This document shows, one piece after another, positions 1 to 8,128 of a DNA stretch of 42,644 nt; positions within the stretch are counted from its first letter, which is position 1; each line of letters starts with the position of its first letter. Made by a program: the position numbers and the translations under genes. The stretch comes from an uncultured Coxiella sp. (GTDB lineage: Bacteria; Pseudomonadota; Gammaproteobacteria; Comchoanobacterales; Comchoanobacteraceae), in NCBI GenBank assembly GCA_902538855.1, contig CACBGS010000009.1, forward strand, positions 1 through 42,644. The letters run 5' to 3'. The notes under the pieces were generated by a model that saw only the letters and a program-made list of their open reading frames with translations, did not search any database and was not told the origin of the DNA.

Positions 1-1810
1 GCTATGGAAAATAAGGGGCTTAATATATTTAATACCAGCACTTTACTGACAGACCCAAATGTAACTACGGATGATGGCTATTTAAGGGTGCTAACAGTGG
101 TTGGTCATGAGTATTTTCATAACTGGACTGGTAATAGGGTGACTTTGCGTGATTGGTTTCAGCTTAGTTTAAAAGAGGGTTTAACCACATATCGCGAGAT
201 GCGTTTTGCTGTTGATGCATATGGTCCTCTGGCGCGTCTAGATTATATCTTTGATCTGGTTGAGCGTCAGTTTCCTGAGGATAAAGGTCCAACTGCACAT
301 CCAATACTTCCGGATGCTTACTTAAGTATTGATAACTTTTATACGGCAACAACCTATACTAAGGGGGCTGAAGTATTGCGGATGATGGAGGATCTTATTG
401 GTTATGATGCATTAACTGAGGGTATATGTTCTTATCTGGCGAAATTTGATGGTAAGGCTGCGACAATTGATGATTTTTTGTCTGTGTTGGCTGAACAATG
501 TGATTTTGATATTGCTGCATTTAAGTGTTGGTATTACCAGAAAGGTACGCCAGTTGTTAATCTATCGTATCGATATGATAAGTTGCGTAAGTTACTTACT
601 ATTAAGGCGCATCAGACTGCAGATTTGCCAGAGAATATGCATGATTATCAACCAAAGTTATTACCTATAGTGTGTAAGTTGTATACAGATAAAGGTGGTG
701 TTTGTTCAGTTGATGATGTGCAGGGGGGGGGCTATTGTGCGTGCTGATGAGTTTGTACTGAGTATGTCGCAAGAGCAGCAAGAGTGGAGTGTATCGGTAT
801 CTGAGCAGCCAATTGTCTCAGCATTTAGGGGTTTATCAGCGCCAGTTAAGCATAGAGATAACTTGACTGCGGCTGATAACGCGGTATTAATAGCTTGTGA
901 TGATGATGCTTATATTCGTTATACTAAAAGTCAGGCGCTGTGGCTTGGGTTGTTAAAGGACTTTGATGAGCAGTCAGATCTTGAGGTGTTTGATAAGCCT
1001 ATGCGTCAGTTGCTAGAGAATCCTGCTTTACTTAGTGTGTGCATGCGCTTACCTGCAGTGCGCTATGCACAGGAGTTGGTAGGGGGTTATGATTTTGATA
1101 AGTTGTGCGATAATTATGATATGTTAGAAGTAAGTGTCGCTAAACGCTGGTTGTCACAGTGGCAGGAGTGTTATGATTTTTACTCGGGTAAATTGGTTGG
1201 TGGTTATCAATGGCAGCCTGCAGCTGCGGATGCCAGGCGTATTCGTGCAATGGCGTTGTATTATATGATGTTATCAGGTGAGGTTAATGCTCAGCTTGCT
1301 GTTGATCTATACGAGCGTTGTGATAATTTAACAGATAGGGTTGCGGCATTGGTAGCGTTGTTGGCCTTGCCGGATTACGATGCTGATCCTGTGTTGGCTG
1401 ATTTTTATAAGCGTAGTCAGTCGCATGATCTGGTGATGGATATGTGGTTTCGTATAGCTGCTGCTAGCAAGCAGGCGCAGCCCTTACAATGGATAAGTGA
1501 GTTGCTGTTGCATAAGGATTGTCATTGGCAGCGGCCAAATCGTATAATGGCCTGTTTTGCTGGTTGGTTGTCTGGTAATTTTGCAAGTTTACATAGTGCA
1601 GACGGTGCAGGGTATGTGCTATTGAGTGATAGTGTTATGAAAATGGATGCTATTAATCCTGCAACTGCTGCAAGAATGGTAAAGCCGTTATTATATTACT
1701 CATGTTATGATAAGCAAAGGGCAGAGAAAATGAAGCAGGTGTTGCAGTCTATATTTGATAATAAAACATCACATCAGCTTCACGAGCTGGTGCAACAGGG
1801 TCTGTGTTAG
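1..1810 (+). pseudogene. pepN: Aminopeptidase N (M1 family), 5' end outside window, frameshifted at a G9 tract
   Basis: Zinc aminopeptidase that removes N-terminal residues from peptides in the cytoplasm. The window opens inside the exopeptidase motif (AMENK). The zinc site HEYFHNW lies at about codons 36-42, the third ligand is in SLKEGLT, and the catalytic tyrosine region is FYTATTYTKGAEVLRM. About 600 codons remain, matching the C-terminal two thirds of the roughly 870-residue enterobacterial enzyme. The reading frame breaks at a run of nine G at 723-731. Upstream the frame ends at a TGA (745-747). Downstream the family-like sequence (GGAIVRADEF onward) continues in another frame to the TAG at 1808-1810. 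One G fewer would restore a single frame. This may be a real inactivation, a slippage-prone switch or a sequencing error. The C-terminal half keeps family-like sequence with no further breaks, so decay, if real, is recent. Confidence 0.9.
723..731 (+). repeat. G9 homopolymer inside pepN, the frameshift point
   Basis: Nine consecutive G, the first being the last base of a CAG codon. It is out of character for an AT-rich gene and sits exactly where the two pepN frames meet. Eight G would read Q-G-G-A-I-V-R in one frame. Such tracts can gain or lose a base by slippage during replication or transcription, and are also a classic place for sequencing error. Confidence 0.85.
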
Positions 1811-1980
1811 TGTGGGTTCGTTTGGACATCCTTGTCCAGTGTGCTTTCCTTTGCAGAGATGACCCCTAACCAATCTCCAAACTCAACGATCCCGCTTAGC
1901 GTCCCAATCCATGATGTCTAAGCAGCTTAGTATGTTGCGATATTGGATTTACCCAATGTGCGCTATTTACTAAGCATTAT
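1811..1980. other. C-rich, structured spacer after pepN; possible remnant or dispersed repeat
   Basis: About 170 bases without a convincing gene. By hand count, 1811-1930 is 49% G+C (35 C, 24 G in 120), against a very AT-rich stretch just after it, and its C excess over G is opposite to the rest of the plus strand. It holds several inverted repeats: TGGACA-TCCT-TGTCCA (1823-1838), CTAAG-CAG-CTTAG (1918-1930), and GCTTAGTA (1925-1932) facing TACTAAGC (1968-1975) with ATTGG/CCAAT nested between (1942-1957). No T-run follows the first hairpin, so it is not a standard terminator. No other copy was noticed in this window. Confidence 0.5.
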
Positions 1981-2280
1981 TAAATTTTAACAGATATTTC
2001 AATAATTTCAATTGGCAAAGTTGTAACCCTCTGTTAATTGATAGTCTATTAAATTACAATGTAATGTTTATTTATCTAGTTTCTAGCGGTGTTTAATTTT
2101 TTATATGCCATCTATGTGTGTATTATCTTTATATTTTAATGGATTATATCTTACATGTATAAAATACATATCCTTTAAAATTAAGGCTTATTTCTTTATG
2201 TTTTATTTTTTTAGCGCAAATTTTACTTAAAATTTGTTGCTAGGTATAGCGAGTCTATGCCCTCAGTGTAAGTATTATGC
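1981..2280. other. AT-rich spacer between pepN and the orphan membrane protein
   Basis: About 300 very AT-rich bases. I see no gene, tRNA or clear promoter in them. The only strong structure is the palindrome at 2217-2236, listed separately. Confidence 0.5.
2217..2236. repeat. Palindrome CAAATTTTA-CT-TAAAATTTG
   Basis: Perfect 9-base arms around a 2-base centre, with AGC/GCT just outside extending the pairing after a bulge. It lies 3' of the minus-strand gene that ends at 2281. The bases beyond it are T-rich on the plus strand, so on the minus strand the hairpin is followed by A rather than U. A textbook terminator is therefore not supported. It could be an operator, a transcript-stabilising hairpin or chance in AT-rich DNA. 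Confidence 0.5.
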
Positions 2281-3366
2281 TTAGTGTCTAGTGTAGCTGT
2301 TAGTGCTTTGCCTGTAAACGTTCCTAGGTCTGTTATTGCTAAATAGCCCGAAATAATTATCGAGTTCGCTAAATAATCGCTCTGAGATTTTGGCACTTAG
2401 TTCGCTTGCATCGAGTTCGCTAAATAATCGCTCTGAGATTTTGGCACTTAGTTCGCTTGCTTTGTCATTATTTTGATTTCGTAGAGGTGACCTTTGTTGC
2501 TGTTGTTTTTTTATGTAATCCTTTTTTGGTAATTGTGCTTTCTTGTTACCATTTAATTGTCTGCTGTACTTTGTTCCTAAAGCTACGCAGCTGTTGTATA
2601 TTGAGGTAATTTTCCTTTTTAAATAATTCCATGTATAGGTTTGACATATAGTGTTTTTTATATCCTCTAGATCTTGTCCTAGTTCGTTTTTGCTAGGCAG
2701 ATTGATCAATCTGCTGGTGGTTTTTAAATACTGTTGTGTTAGTAGTAGGCTTAGTGAGGTTGCTATTCCAGCAGGTGTGCTTTTTACAAAGCTTAGTATT
2801 GTTGTGATTACTAGAGGTAATATGGCGTAACTGTAGCCTGGTATTACAATGTTATCAGAGTTTGTGAATTGATAAAAGTTATCTTTTAATTGCAGTAAGA
2901 GTTTACCTGTGCATAGTTCTCTGAGCGTTTTGCAAATATTTTGGTAGATCTGATGATATGTTTCTTTATCTGGATTGGGTATTTTATTTTGATTTAAATA
3001 GTTTTCGGTGCAGAATATTGATGCCAATCCGAATCCTAAAGCTAGTGAAAATCCTGGTATGCAGATAGGTAGCATCAAGCAATTTATAATTGTCAGTGGT
3101 CCCATTAGCCAAAAGTGTTTAACTAAAGGGGCTTTATTTGTGGGCTCTTTGTTTATACTACGCAACTCTTTTTCATCCAATTTAAATAAACTTTTTTTTA
3201 TCGGGACACCTAACCATTCAAGTGTATTTATTTTATTATTTAAAGAAGACACTCTGAGCCTTGCTGATAATGCTATCTTAGTCAACTCAACAAGCTCTTT
3301 GTGTATACTGGCTTCTATTTTTTTTTGATTAAAGAATGTATTGTATATGTCGAATAATGTACGCAT
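2281..3366 (-). CDS. Orphan membrane protein with C-terminal 17-residue tandem repeat
   Basis: 361 residues, function not recognised. The first 80 residues are charged and probably helical. Two hydrophobic regions follow, at about 86-119 and 173-210, each long enough for a membrane hairpin, so perhaps four membrane segments. Residues 280-300 are rich in K, Q and R. A 17-residue unit (SELSAKISERLFSELDA) then occurs twice at 303-336. The ATG at 3364-3366 has GGA seven bases upstream. It stands alone, with long AT-rich spacers on both sides, in the opposite direction to pepN and fabI. Base composition is more AT-rich than in the housekeeping genes. A secreted or host-interacting membrane protein is possible but unproven. 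Confidence 0.7.
   Translation of the reverse strand: MRTLFDIYNTFFNQKKIEASIHKELVELTKIALSARLRVSSLNNKINTLEWLGVPIKKSLFKLDEKELRSINKEPTNKAPLVKHFWLMGPLTIINCLMLPICIPGFSLALGFGLASIFCTENYLNQNKIPNPDKETYHQIYQNICKTLRELCTGKLLLQLKDNFYQFTNSDNIVIPGYSYAILPLVITTILSFVKSTPAGIATSLSLLLTQQYLKTTSRLINLPSKNELGQDLEDIKNTICQTYTWNYLKRKITSIYNSCVALGTKYSRQLNGNKKAQLPKKDYIKKQQQQRSPLRNQNNDKASELSAKISERLFSELDASELSAKISERLFSELDNYFGLFSNNRPRNVYRQSTNSYTRH
2360..2461 (-). repeat. Two tandem copies of a 51-base unit
   Basis: Copies at 2360-2410 and 2411-2461 differ only at the last base. The unit is a multiple of three, so it adds 17 residues in frame to the C-terminus of the orphan membrane protein. Near identity means either a recent duplication or ongoing copy-number change. 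Confidence 0.95.
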
Positions 3367-3427
3367 GATTTTTCCAGTTTTTTTGTATTTAAGATTTCGT
3401 GTACGATATATTTTTTTTGATGTGATT

Positions 3428-3441
3428 GCAAATATATTTGC
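3428..3441. repeat. Perfect palindrome GCAAATATATTTGC
   Basis: 14-base self-complementary sequence about 60 bases upstream of the start of the minus-strand orphan gene. Its size and symmetry would suit a dimeric regulator's site. No known operator is recognised, and chance is possible in such AT-rich DNA. Confidence 0.45.
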
Positions 3442-3755
3442 TGATATGCATTTTTTTTCTGGTCATGTTTTTTACTGTAATTTTTTTTTAATAAATATTA
3501 TTTTTGTTGTTGTGAATTAGGCATTTAATACTGTTAATTCTAGTTGTTACTGAAGCGATAGTTGTGTGTTAAGGTCTGTATTAGTCACTTATTTATTGCT
3601 ACCTTTTGTTTGGTTAAAAGTGCTTTTGATGCTGATGTGGGTGTTAGATATGTTCTGCGAGTTGATAGTTAATCTACGCAAAATTTTGTATAGGTTGTAC
3701 TGTGCTTTGTGGTTTTTAGACGCTATGATTTAGTGAAATAATATATTTGTATTGG

Positions 3756-3784
3756 TTGGTATTAGCGTGCTTTTTGGTTATACT
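3756..3784 (+). promoter_or_regulatory. Likely sigma70-type promoter of fabI
   Basis: A -35 box TTGGTA (3756-3761) and a -10 box TATACT (3779-3784) are separated by 17 bases. Transcription would start near 3791 and give a short leader carrying the GAGGGA ribosome site at 3795-3800. Confidence 0.5.
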
Positions 3785-3805
3785 GGTATTGTTTGAGGGA
3801 GTAAT

Positions 3806-4573
3806 GTGTTTTTATCAGGTAAAAAGGCTTTGATCGTTGGGGTGATGAGTGATCGCTCTATCGCATATGGCGTGGCTAAAAGTATGCATGAGCATGGTGC
3901 ACAACTAGGCTTTTCTTATCTTGAGCGCTTTGAGTCACGGGTCAAAGACTTAACTGCTGATTGGTCACCTTTTATGTTGTCTGCATGTGATGTTGCTAAC
4001 GATGCTGATATACAAAAGTTAGCAGATGATGTTAAGGAAACTGTTGGTGAAATTGATATATTAGTTCACAGTGTTGCTTTTGCTCCTAGAGATCACTTGG
4101 AAGGTGATTTCCTCCAGAATTTAACTCGTAGCGGTATGCAGCAGGCACACGATGTTTCAAGCTATAGTTTGCCCTTGCTTACAAAGGCCTTGTTACCTTG
4201 TATGTCAGATAATGGCTCTATTCTTACCATGACTTATCTTGGCTCGTCACGTGCTATGTCACATTATAATGTTATGGGTACTGCTAAAGCTAGCTTAGAA
4301 TCTTCTGTTAGATACCTTGCACTGTGTTGTGGTAAAAGAGGTATACGTGTGAATGCTGTATCGTCAGGACCAATTCGTACTGCTAGTGCTTCAGGTATAA
4401 AGGATTTGCGTGATATGATTGATCATGTTGCCAAAAATTCGCCAATAGCTAAGCCTATTGATATTGACCAAGTAGGCAATACCTGTGCATTCTTAGCTTC
4501 GCCACTGGCAAGTGGGATTACTGGATCGATCATTTATGTTGATCATGGTTATCATATTGCTGGTGTTGCATAA
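3806..4573 (+). CDS. fabI: Enoyl-[acyl-carrier-protein] reductase (NADH)
   Basis: Last reductive step of each fatty-acid elongation round, trans-2-enoyl-ACP to acyl-ACP, in the cytoplasm. At 255 residues it is close to the usual 260. The N-terminal nucleotide site has the FabI form (GVMSDRSIAYGVAK). The catalytic pair is Y154 and K161, in YNVMGTAK, with the second conserved tyrosine Y144 in TYLGSSRA. The start is GTG at 3806, placed six bases after GAGGGA. The overlapping ATG at 3804 is in the wrong frame. It is first in a plus-strand cluster, 15 bases before sohB. FabI is the target of triclosan and isoniazid-type inhibitors. No resistance substitution was judged here. Confidence 0.95.
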   Translation: MFLSGKKALIVGVMSDRSIAYGVAKSMHEHGAQLGFSYLERFESRVKDLTADWSPFMLSACDVANDADIQKLADDVKETVGEIDILVHSVAFAPRDHLEGDFLQNLTRSGMQQAHDVSSYSLPLLTKALLPCMSDNGSILTMTYLGSSRAMSHYNVMGTAKASLESSVRYLALCCGKRGIRVNAVSSGPIRTASASGIKDLRDMIDHVAKNSPIAKPIDIDQVGNTCAFLASPLASGITGSIIYVDHGYHIAGVA

Positions 4574-4588
4574 TTATTAGGATTTACT

Positions 4589-5593
4589 ATGTATGATTTT
4601 TTATTTAATTATCTATCGTTTTTATTAAAAGTTTTAACTGTAGTTATTGCCATAGGCTTTGTAGTTTTTCTCATTGTCAAAGCTAAAATGTCAAAACGAG
4701 ATCCTATAATTCTTGAAAGACTTAATGAAACTTATAACGATGTGAAAATGCAGATGTTGAATACGTTTGCAGAAACGGGTGCCTTACATGCTAAAAATGC
4801 TCTGAAAGCTGAAAAGAAAGCACTTAAGCTTTGTCAGAATGCTGACAAGAAAAGTATGGAGGCTAAGCCGAGATTGTTTGTATTGAATTTTAAAGGGAAT
4901 TTAAGTGCTGATGCGGTGAAGAGTTTTAGAGAGGAAGTTACGGCATTACTAATGGTTGCACAGCTAGATGATGAAGTTATGGTCAAGCTTGATAGTCCTG
5001 GTGGATCGGTTATTGACTATGGTTTGGCTGCAGCACAGATGGTTCGTATTAGAGATGCAGGTTTGCGTTTGGTAGTATGTGTTGATCGTGTTGCTGCTAG
5101 TGGTGGCTACATGATGGCTTGCGTGGCTGAGAAAATATACGCAGCACCATTTGCATTTATTGGTTCTATAGGTGTGGTTAGTCAAATGCCAAACTTTAAT
5201 GGTTTTCTTAAAAAATATGATATTGATGTTGTTGAGTTAACTTCAGGTGAGCGTAAGCGACCATTAAGTGCTTTAGGTGAAGTTACTGATCAAGGTAAGC
5301 AGCATGTGCGTGGCCAGCTTGCGGCTATACATAGCCAGTTTAAGGATATGGTTTCGCGTTACCGGCCAGATATAGATATAGATACTGTTGGTAATGGCGA
5401 TTATTGGACTGCTGCAAAAGCTGAAGAGTTAGCTATGGTCGATGCCTTAATGACTAGTGATCAATATATTACTAATGCTGTTAAAACAAAGGATGTGTAT
5501 GCTGTGCAGACTTTTACTAAGCCAGATTTAAAATCAGTATTGCTGGGTAAAGCCCAGATGTTACTTGAGCGTTGTTTTTATGGTTGTGGATAA
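4589..5593 (+). CDS. sohB: SohB-type inner-membrane serine protease (S49 family)
   Basis: Predicted membrane-bound peptidase of the signal peptide peptidase A family with its active domain in the periplasm. It has 334 residues, near the E. coli SohB length of 349. One membrane segment lies at about 10-30, followed by a helical charged stretch (35-90) and the S49 domain. The likely catalytic serine is S171 in RVAASGGYMMA and the lysine is K223 in SGERKRPL. The substrate-groove motif SPGGSV is at 136-141. ATG at 4589 follows TTAGGA. It overlaps the start of ubiG by 14 bases, so the two are probably co-transcribed. Substrates in the cell are not known from the sequence. Confidence 0.9.
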   Translation: MYDFLFNYLSFLLKVLTVVIAIGFVVFLIVKAKMSKRDPIILERLNETYNDVKMQMLNTFAETGALHAKNALKAEKKALKLCQNADKKSMEAKPRLFVLNFKGNLSADAVKSFREEVTALLMVAQLDDEVMVKLDSPGGSVIDYGLAAAQMVRIRDAGLRLVVCVDRVAASGGYMMACVAEKIYAAPFAFIGSIGVVSQMPNFNGFLKKYDIDVVELTSGERKRPLSALGEVTDQGKQHVRGQLAAIHSQFKDMVSRYRPDIDIDTVGNGDYWTAAKAEELAMVDALMTSDQYITNAVKTKDVYAVQTFTKPDLKSVLLGKAQMLLERCFYGCG

Positions 5594-6266
5594 TTCTAGT
5601 TTTGATACACAGGCTGCGTACTGGTGGGATGAGAACGGTCCTTTTAAAATGCTGCACCGTATTAATCCATTGCGTCTGGCTTTTCTAACTAGTTATGTTG
5701 CTGATTTAAATAAAAAACGTTTGTTAGATGTTGGTTGTGGCGGTGGTATTTTTTCTGAGTCTTTAGCCAGTAAGGGTGCTAAGGTCGTGGGTCTAGATAC
5801 CAGTTGTGCTAGTATTGAAGTGGCAAAAATGCATGCTGCTCAGCACGGTGTTAGTGTTGATTATAAGGCACATTCACTGGCAGAGTTGGCAAAAAAAACT
5901 AGTAAATTTGATATTATAACTTGTATGGAGATGCTAGAACACGTAGAAAACCCTGCTGATATAATTGCACAAATGTGTTACTTTACTAAGCAGGGTGGCT
6001 ATGTATTGGTATCCACAATTAACCGCAACTATTGGAGTTATGCTAAGTTGATTGTTGCTGCAGAGTATCTGCTTGGCTGGATTCCAACGGGTACACATCA
6101 ATATGCTCAGTTTATTAAGCCATCTGAGTTGATTGCTTGTGCACGTAAACAAGATTTAGATTTAGTAGGTATGGTAGGAATAGATTTTGTATTTAAGAGT
6201 CAGTCTTTTACTATGTCTGCTGATGTTTCGAGTAATTATATGGCTATTTTTAGGAAAGTGAAATGA
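5580..6266 (+). CDS. ubiG: Ubiquinone biosynthesis O-methyltransferase
   Basis: SAM-dependent O-methyltransferase acting at two steps of ubiquinone synthesis, which feeds the succinate dehydrogenase encoded at the end of this window. 228 residues, slightly shorter than the usual 240. The SAM site is LLDVGCGGGIFSESLA, followed by the acidic residue in VVGLDTS. The N-terminal pattern WWDENGPFKMLHRINPLRL is typical of UbiG. An upstream TTG (5565) is in frame, but ATG 5580 gives the family's usual N-terminus and lies within the 3' end of sohB. The stop overlaps the next gene as ATGA, which suggests coupled translation. Confidence 0.93.
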   Translation: MVVDNSSFDTQAAYWWDENGPFKMLHRINPLRLAFLTSYVADLNKKRLLDVGCGGGIFSESLASKGAKVVGLDTSCASIEVAKMHAAQHGVSVDYKAHSLAELAKKTSKFDIITCMEMLEHVENPADIIAQMCYFTKQGGYVLVSTINRNYWSYAKLIVAAEYLLGWIPTGTHQYAQFIKPSELIACARKQDLDLVGMVGIDFVFKSQSFTMSADVSSNYMAIFRKVK

Positions 6267-7465
6267 TGCAAGATAATCTAAGTAAGAGAACTTTTTCTAC
6301 GATTTGGACCGATGTATATAACAGAATTTCTGCTTTTCTGTTTAGTGCTACTAGGCTATGGCTAAATGTCTTTATCGGTAAGGTTCTGTGGACTTCTGCT
6401 GTGTATAATAAAGATACTAATTATATTAAGCAAAGACTACAGAAAAAAGGAACCCAGGTTCATTATGGTACTGTGAAAGTAAATGAAAGTTGCTTACATA
6501 GGCTAATTGTTACTCCTAAAAAGCCAAAGGGCTTACAGCTTTTTTTTCAAGGTCATGCTGTATCTATTTATAAAACTAGTACCTTAAAAAGCGTGATTCA
6601 GCAGGCTGAAATGACAGATAGTATCGTTATTGCATATGATCAGCGTGGTGTTGGTCACAGTAAAGGTCCGACACTTACTTCAAGTCATGATTTACAAAAA
6701 GACTTAGATGTGCAGGTTGCACAAACTGAAGATTATTTAGCAGAATTAAAATCAAAAAAAGTTTTGTCTCATGATACTAAATGGACGTTGTATGGTTTAT
6801 GCTTTGGTGGATTCTTAGCTGCGATGTGTGGAGCAAAGCATTATAATAATAAAGATTTCTCTCATGCAGTGATTTCTCGTTCAACACAATCGCTTAGTCA
6901 TATTTTTGGTTGGTCTAAAGACTTCTCTTTTTATTTTCCTTCTTTGTTTGCTAATCCAAAAGACTGTAGGGTGTCAACTAAGAAAAAGAAATATTCTTTG
7001 TTAACAAGGGTTAATATGTGCCTTGCAAGTGTTGTCTTACTATCAATACAGTTGATTCCTCGTTTAATACGTTTTTGTATGTTGAATATTTTCTTAACTT
7101 TCATCGGTTGGAATATGAATATTGTAAGCTCGCGCTCAATGCAGAACTTTTATAAATCGAAAAAGGTTAAGGTATTACGTGTGGAAGGAGATGAATTTGT
7201 ACAGCCAAAAGCTTGCTTAACCAATGCTAAAGTAGTAAAGCCGGTATCGCTACAACTTAAATATGTAGAGCCAAGTAAAAAAATATATGCCGAGCATTAC
7301 GCTCAATCTGAATTGTTGCGTAAGAAATATAGCAGTAGCTCAGATTGCTATAATGATCTTATTGATGAGAAGAAGACAACCAGTCATCAGGCATGGTCTG
7401 CGTGGCTATGGCACGATTATACTAATGAGTTTGATATTGTACGAGCTGCTCTTCCAGCAGCATAG
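6263..7465 (+). CDS. Alpha/beta hydrolase with Cys in the nucleophile elbow
   Basis: 400 residues, function unknown. The fold is suggested by an LFFQGHAV strand-loop (oxyanion region) at 93-100, YDQRGVGHSKGP at 125-136, and the nucleophile elbow G-L-C-F-G-G with C180 where most members have serine. Candidate acid D310 lies in VEGDEFV, and candidate histidines are H345, H375 and H384. Hydrophobic stretches at 22-43 and 250-283 suggest membrane contact, the second as a possible insert in the cap region. Some enzymes, such as dienelactone hydrolase, use Cys in this place. No further assignment is safe. It starts at ATG 6263 or 6266, overlapping the ubiG stop, after TAGGAAAG. The lipoprotein gene follows closely. 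Confidence 0.75.
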   Translation: MMQDNLSKRTFSTIWTDVYNRISAFLFSATRLWLNVFIGKVLWTSAVYNKDTNYIKQRLQKKGTQVHYGTVKVNESCLHRLIVTPKKPKGLQLFFQGHAVSIYKTSTLKSVIQQAEMTDSIVIAYDQRGVGHSKGPTLTSSHDLQKDLDVQVAQTEDYLAELKSKKVLSHDTKWTLYGLCFGGFLAAMCGAKHYNNKDFSHAVISRSTQSLSHIFGWSKDFSFYFPSLFANPKDCRVSTKKKKYSLLTRVNMCLASVVLLSIQLIPRLIRFCMLNIFLTFIGWNMNIVSSRSMQNFYKSKKVKVLRVEGDEFVQPKACLTNAKVVKPVSLQLKYVEPSKKIYAEHYAQSELLRKKYSSSSDCYNDLIDEKKTTSHQAWSAWLWHDYTNEFDIVRAALPAA

Positions 7466-7478
7466 AAGGAGGATGCAT

Positions 7479-8123
7479 ATGAATACTTGGCTTTTGTTGA
7501 TGATTTTTTTCTTGGTCGGTTGTAGCCCTACAGATGTGAGTAGCCCAAGTGATATTGGCATTAAGCAGTCTGCTTGGGATAAGATGTCGGATAGTGAGCA
7601 TGCTAGTGCTATGTCAAGTTATTATGCTAATAGCTTGAAACGCAGATCTCTTATGGGCGGTGCAATAGCATCTAATCAACAATTACATGTATCGATTTCT
7701 GGTGGACGTGCAGCTATTGGCCCTGAACTGGTTGTACAAGCTTATAAGCCTGCATCAGCTGTATTGAACGCAAGAACACGTTGTGTGAATTTACCGTTGT
7801 ACTCACGTGAAAATGTTAATGATTATACTAATTTATCCTTATGTTTAGATGATAAAAATCTATATATTGATGCCAGTGCGCAAGACAAAGCTTATGCATT
7901 AGGTAGTGTAAATGTGCCGGTTAATAATATACTTAAGCAGGGCGCTAGTTTTTGTCACCTCACAACTACTGGTACTAGTGCATTACATGATGCTTGCTTG
8001 AGCTTGCGTTTAATTGATCCTGCATTTAATAATACCAATACGCCTGCAGTATGGCAGTTAACAAAAGCAAGTAAAGATGATCGTTACCTAGAACATGTGC
8101 AAGTAGAAACAATGAAGAACTAA
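7479..8123 (+). CDS. Putative lipoprotein of unknown function
   Basis: 214 residues. The N-terminus is a lipoprotein signal: a short polar start, a hydrophobic core, and the lipobox LVGC with C15 as the predicted lipidated residue. The start is ATG 7479, six bases after a strong AAGGAGG site. The earlier ATG at 7473 touches that site and is less likely, and a longer in-frame extension into the hydrolase gene is not supported. The mature part has four scattered cysteines (in TRCVNL, LSLCLD, SFCHL and DACLSL), which could pair in the periplasm. No known domain was recognised. It sits between the Cys-nucleophile hydrolase and tsaB, and is probably in the same transcript. Confidence 0.75.
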   Translation: MNTWLLLMIFFLVGCSPTDVSSPSDIGIKQSAWDKMSDSEHASAMSSYYANSLKRRSLMGGAIASNQQLHVSISGGRAAIGPELVVQAYKPASAVLNARTRCVNLPLYSRENVNDYTNLSLCLDDKNLYIDASAQDKAYALGSVNVPVNNILKQGASFCHLTTTGTSALHDACLSLRLIDPAFNNTNTPAVWQLTKASKDDRYLEHVQVETMKN

Positions 8124-8128
8124 AATTT

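Larger units (their letters stand above)
3367..3805. other. AT-rich spacer between the orphan gene and fabI
   Basis: About 440 bases with long T runs and no supportable gene. Two elements stand out: a perfect 14-base palindrome at 3428-3441 and a promoter-like pair just before fabI at 3756-3784. Confidence 0.6.

Noticed and set aside
1823-1838. Hairpin TGGACA-TCCT-TGTCCA as the pepN terminator
   Set aside because: No U-run follows on the plus strand. It belongs to a longer C-rich structured stretch.
7287-7478. Long N-terminal extension of the lipoprotein gene
   Set aside because: It overlaps the hydrolase gene by almost 180 bases, while an excellent ribosome site and a lipoprotein signal mark the start at 7479.
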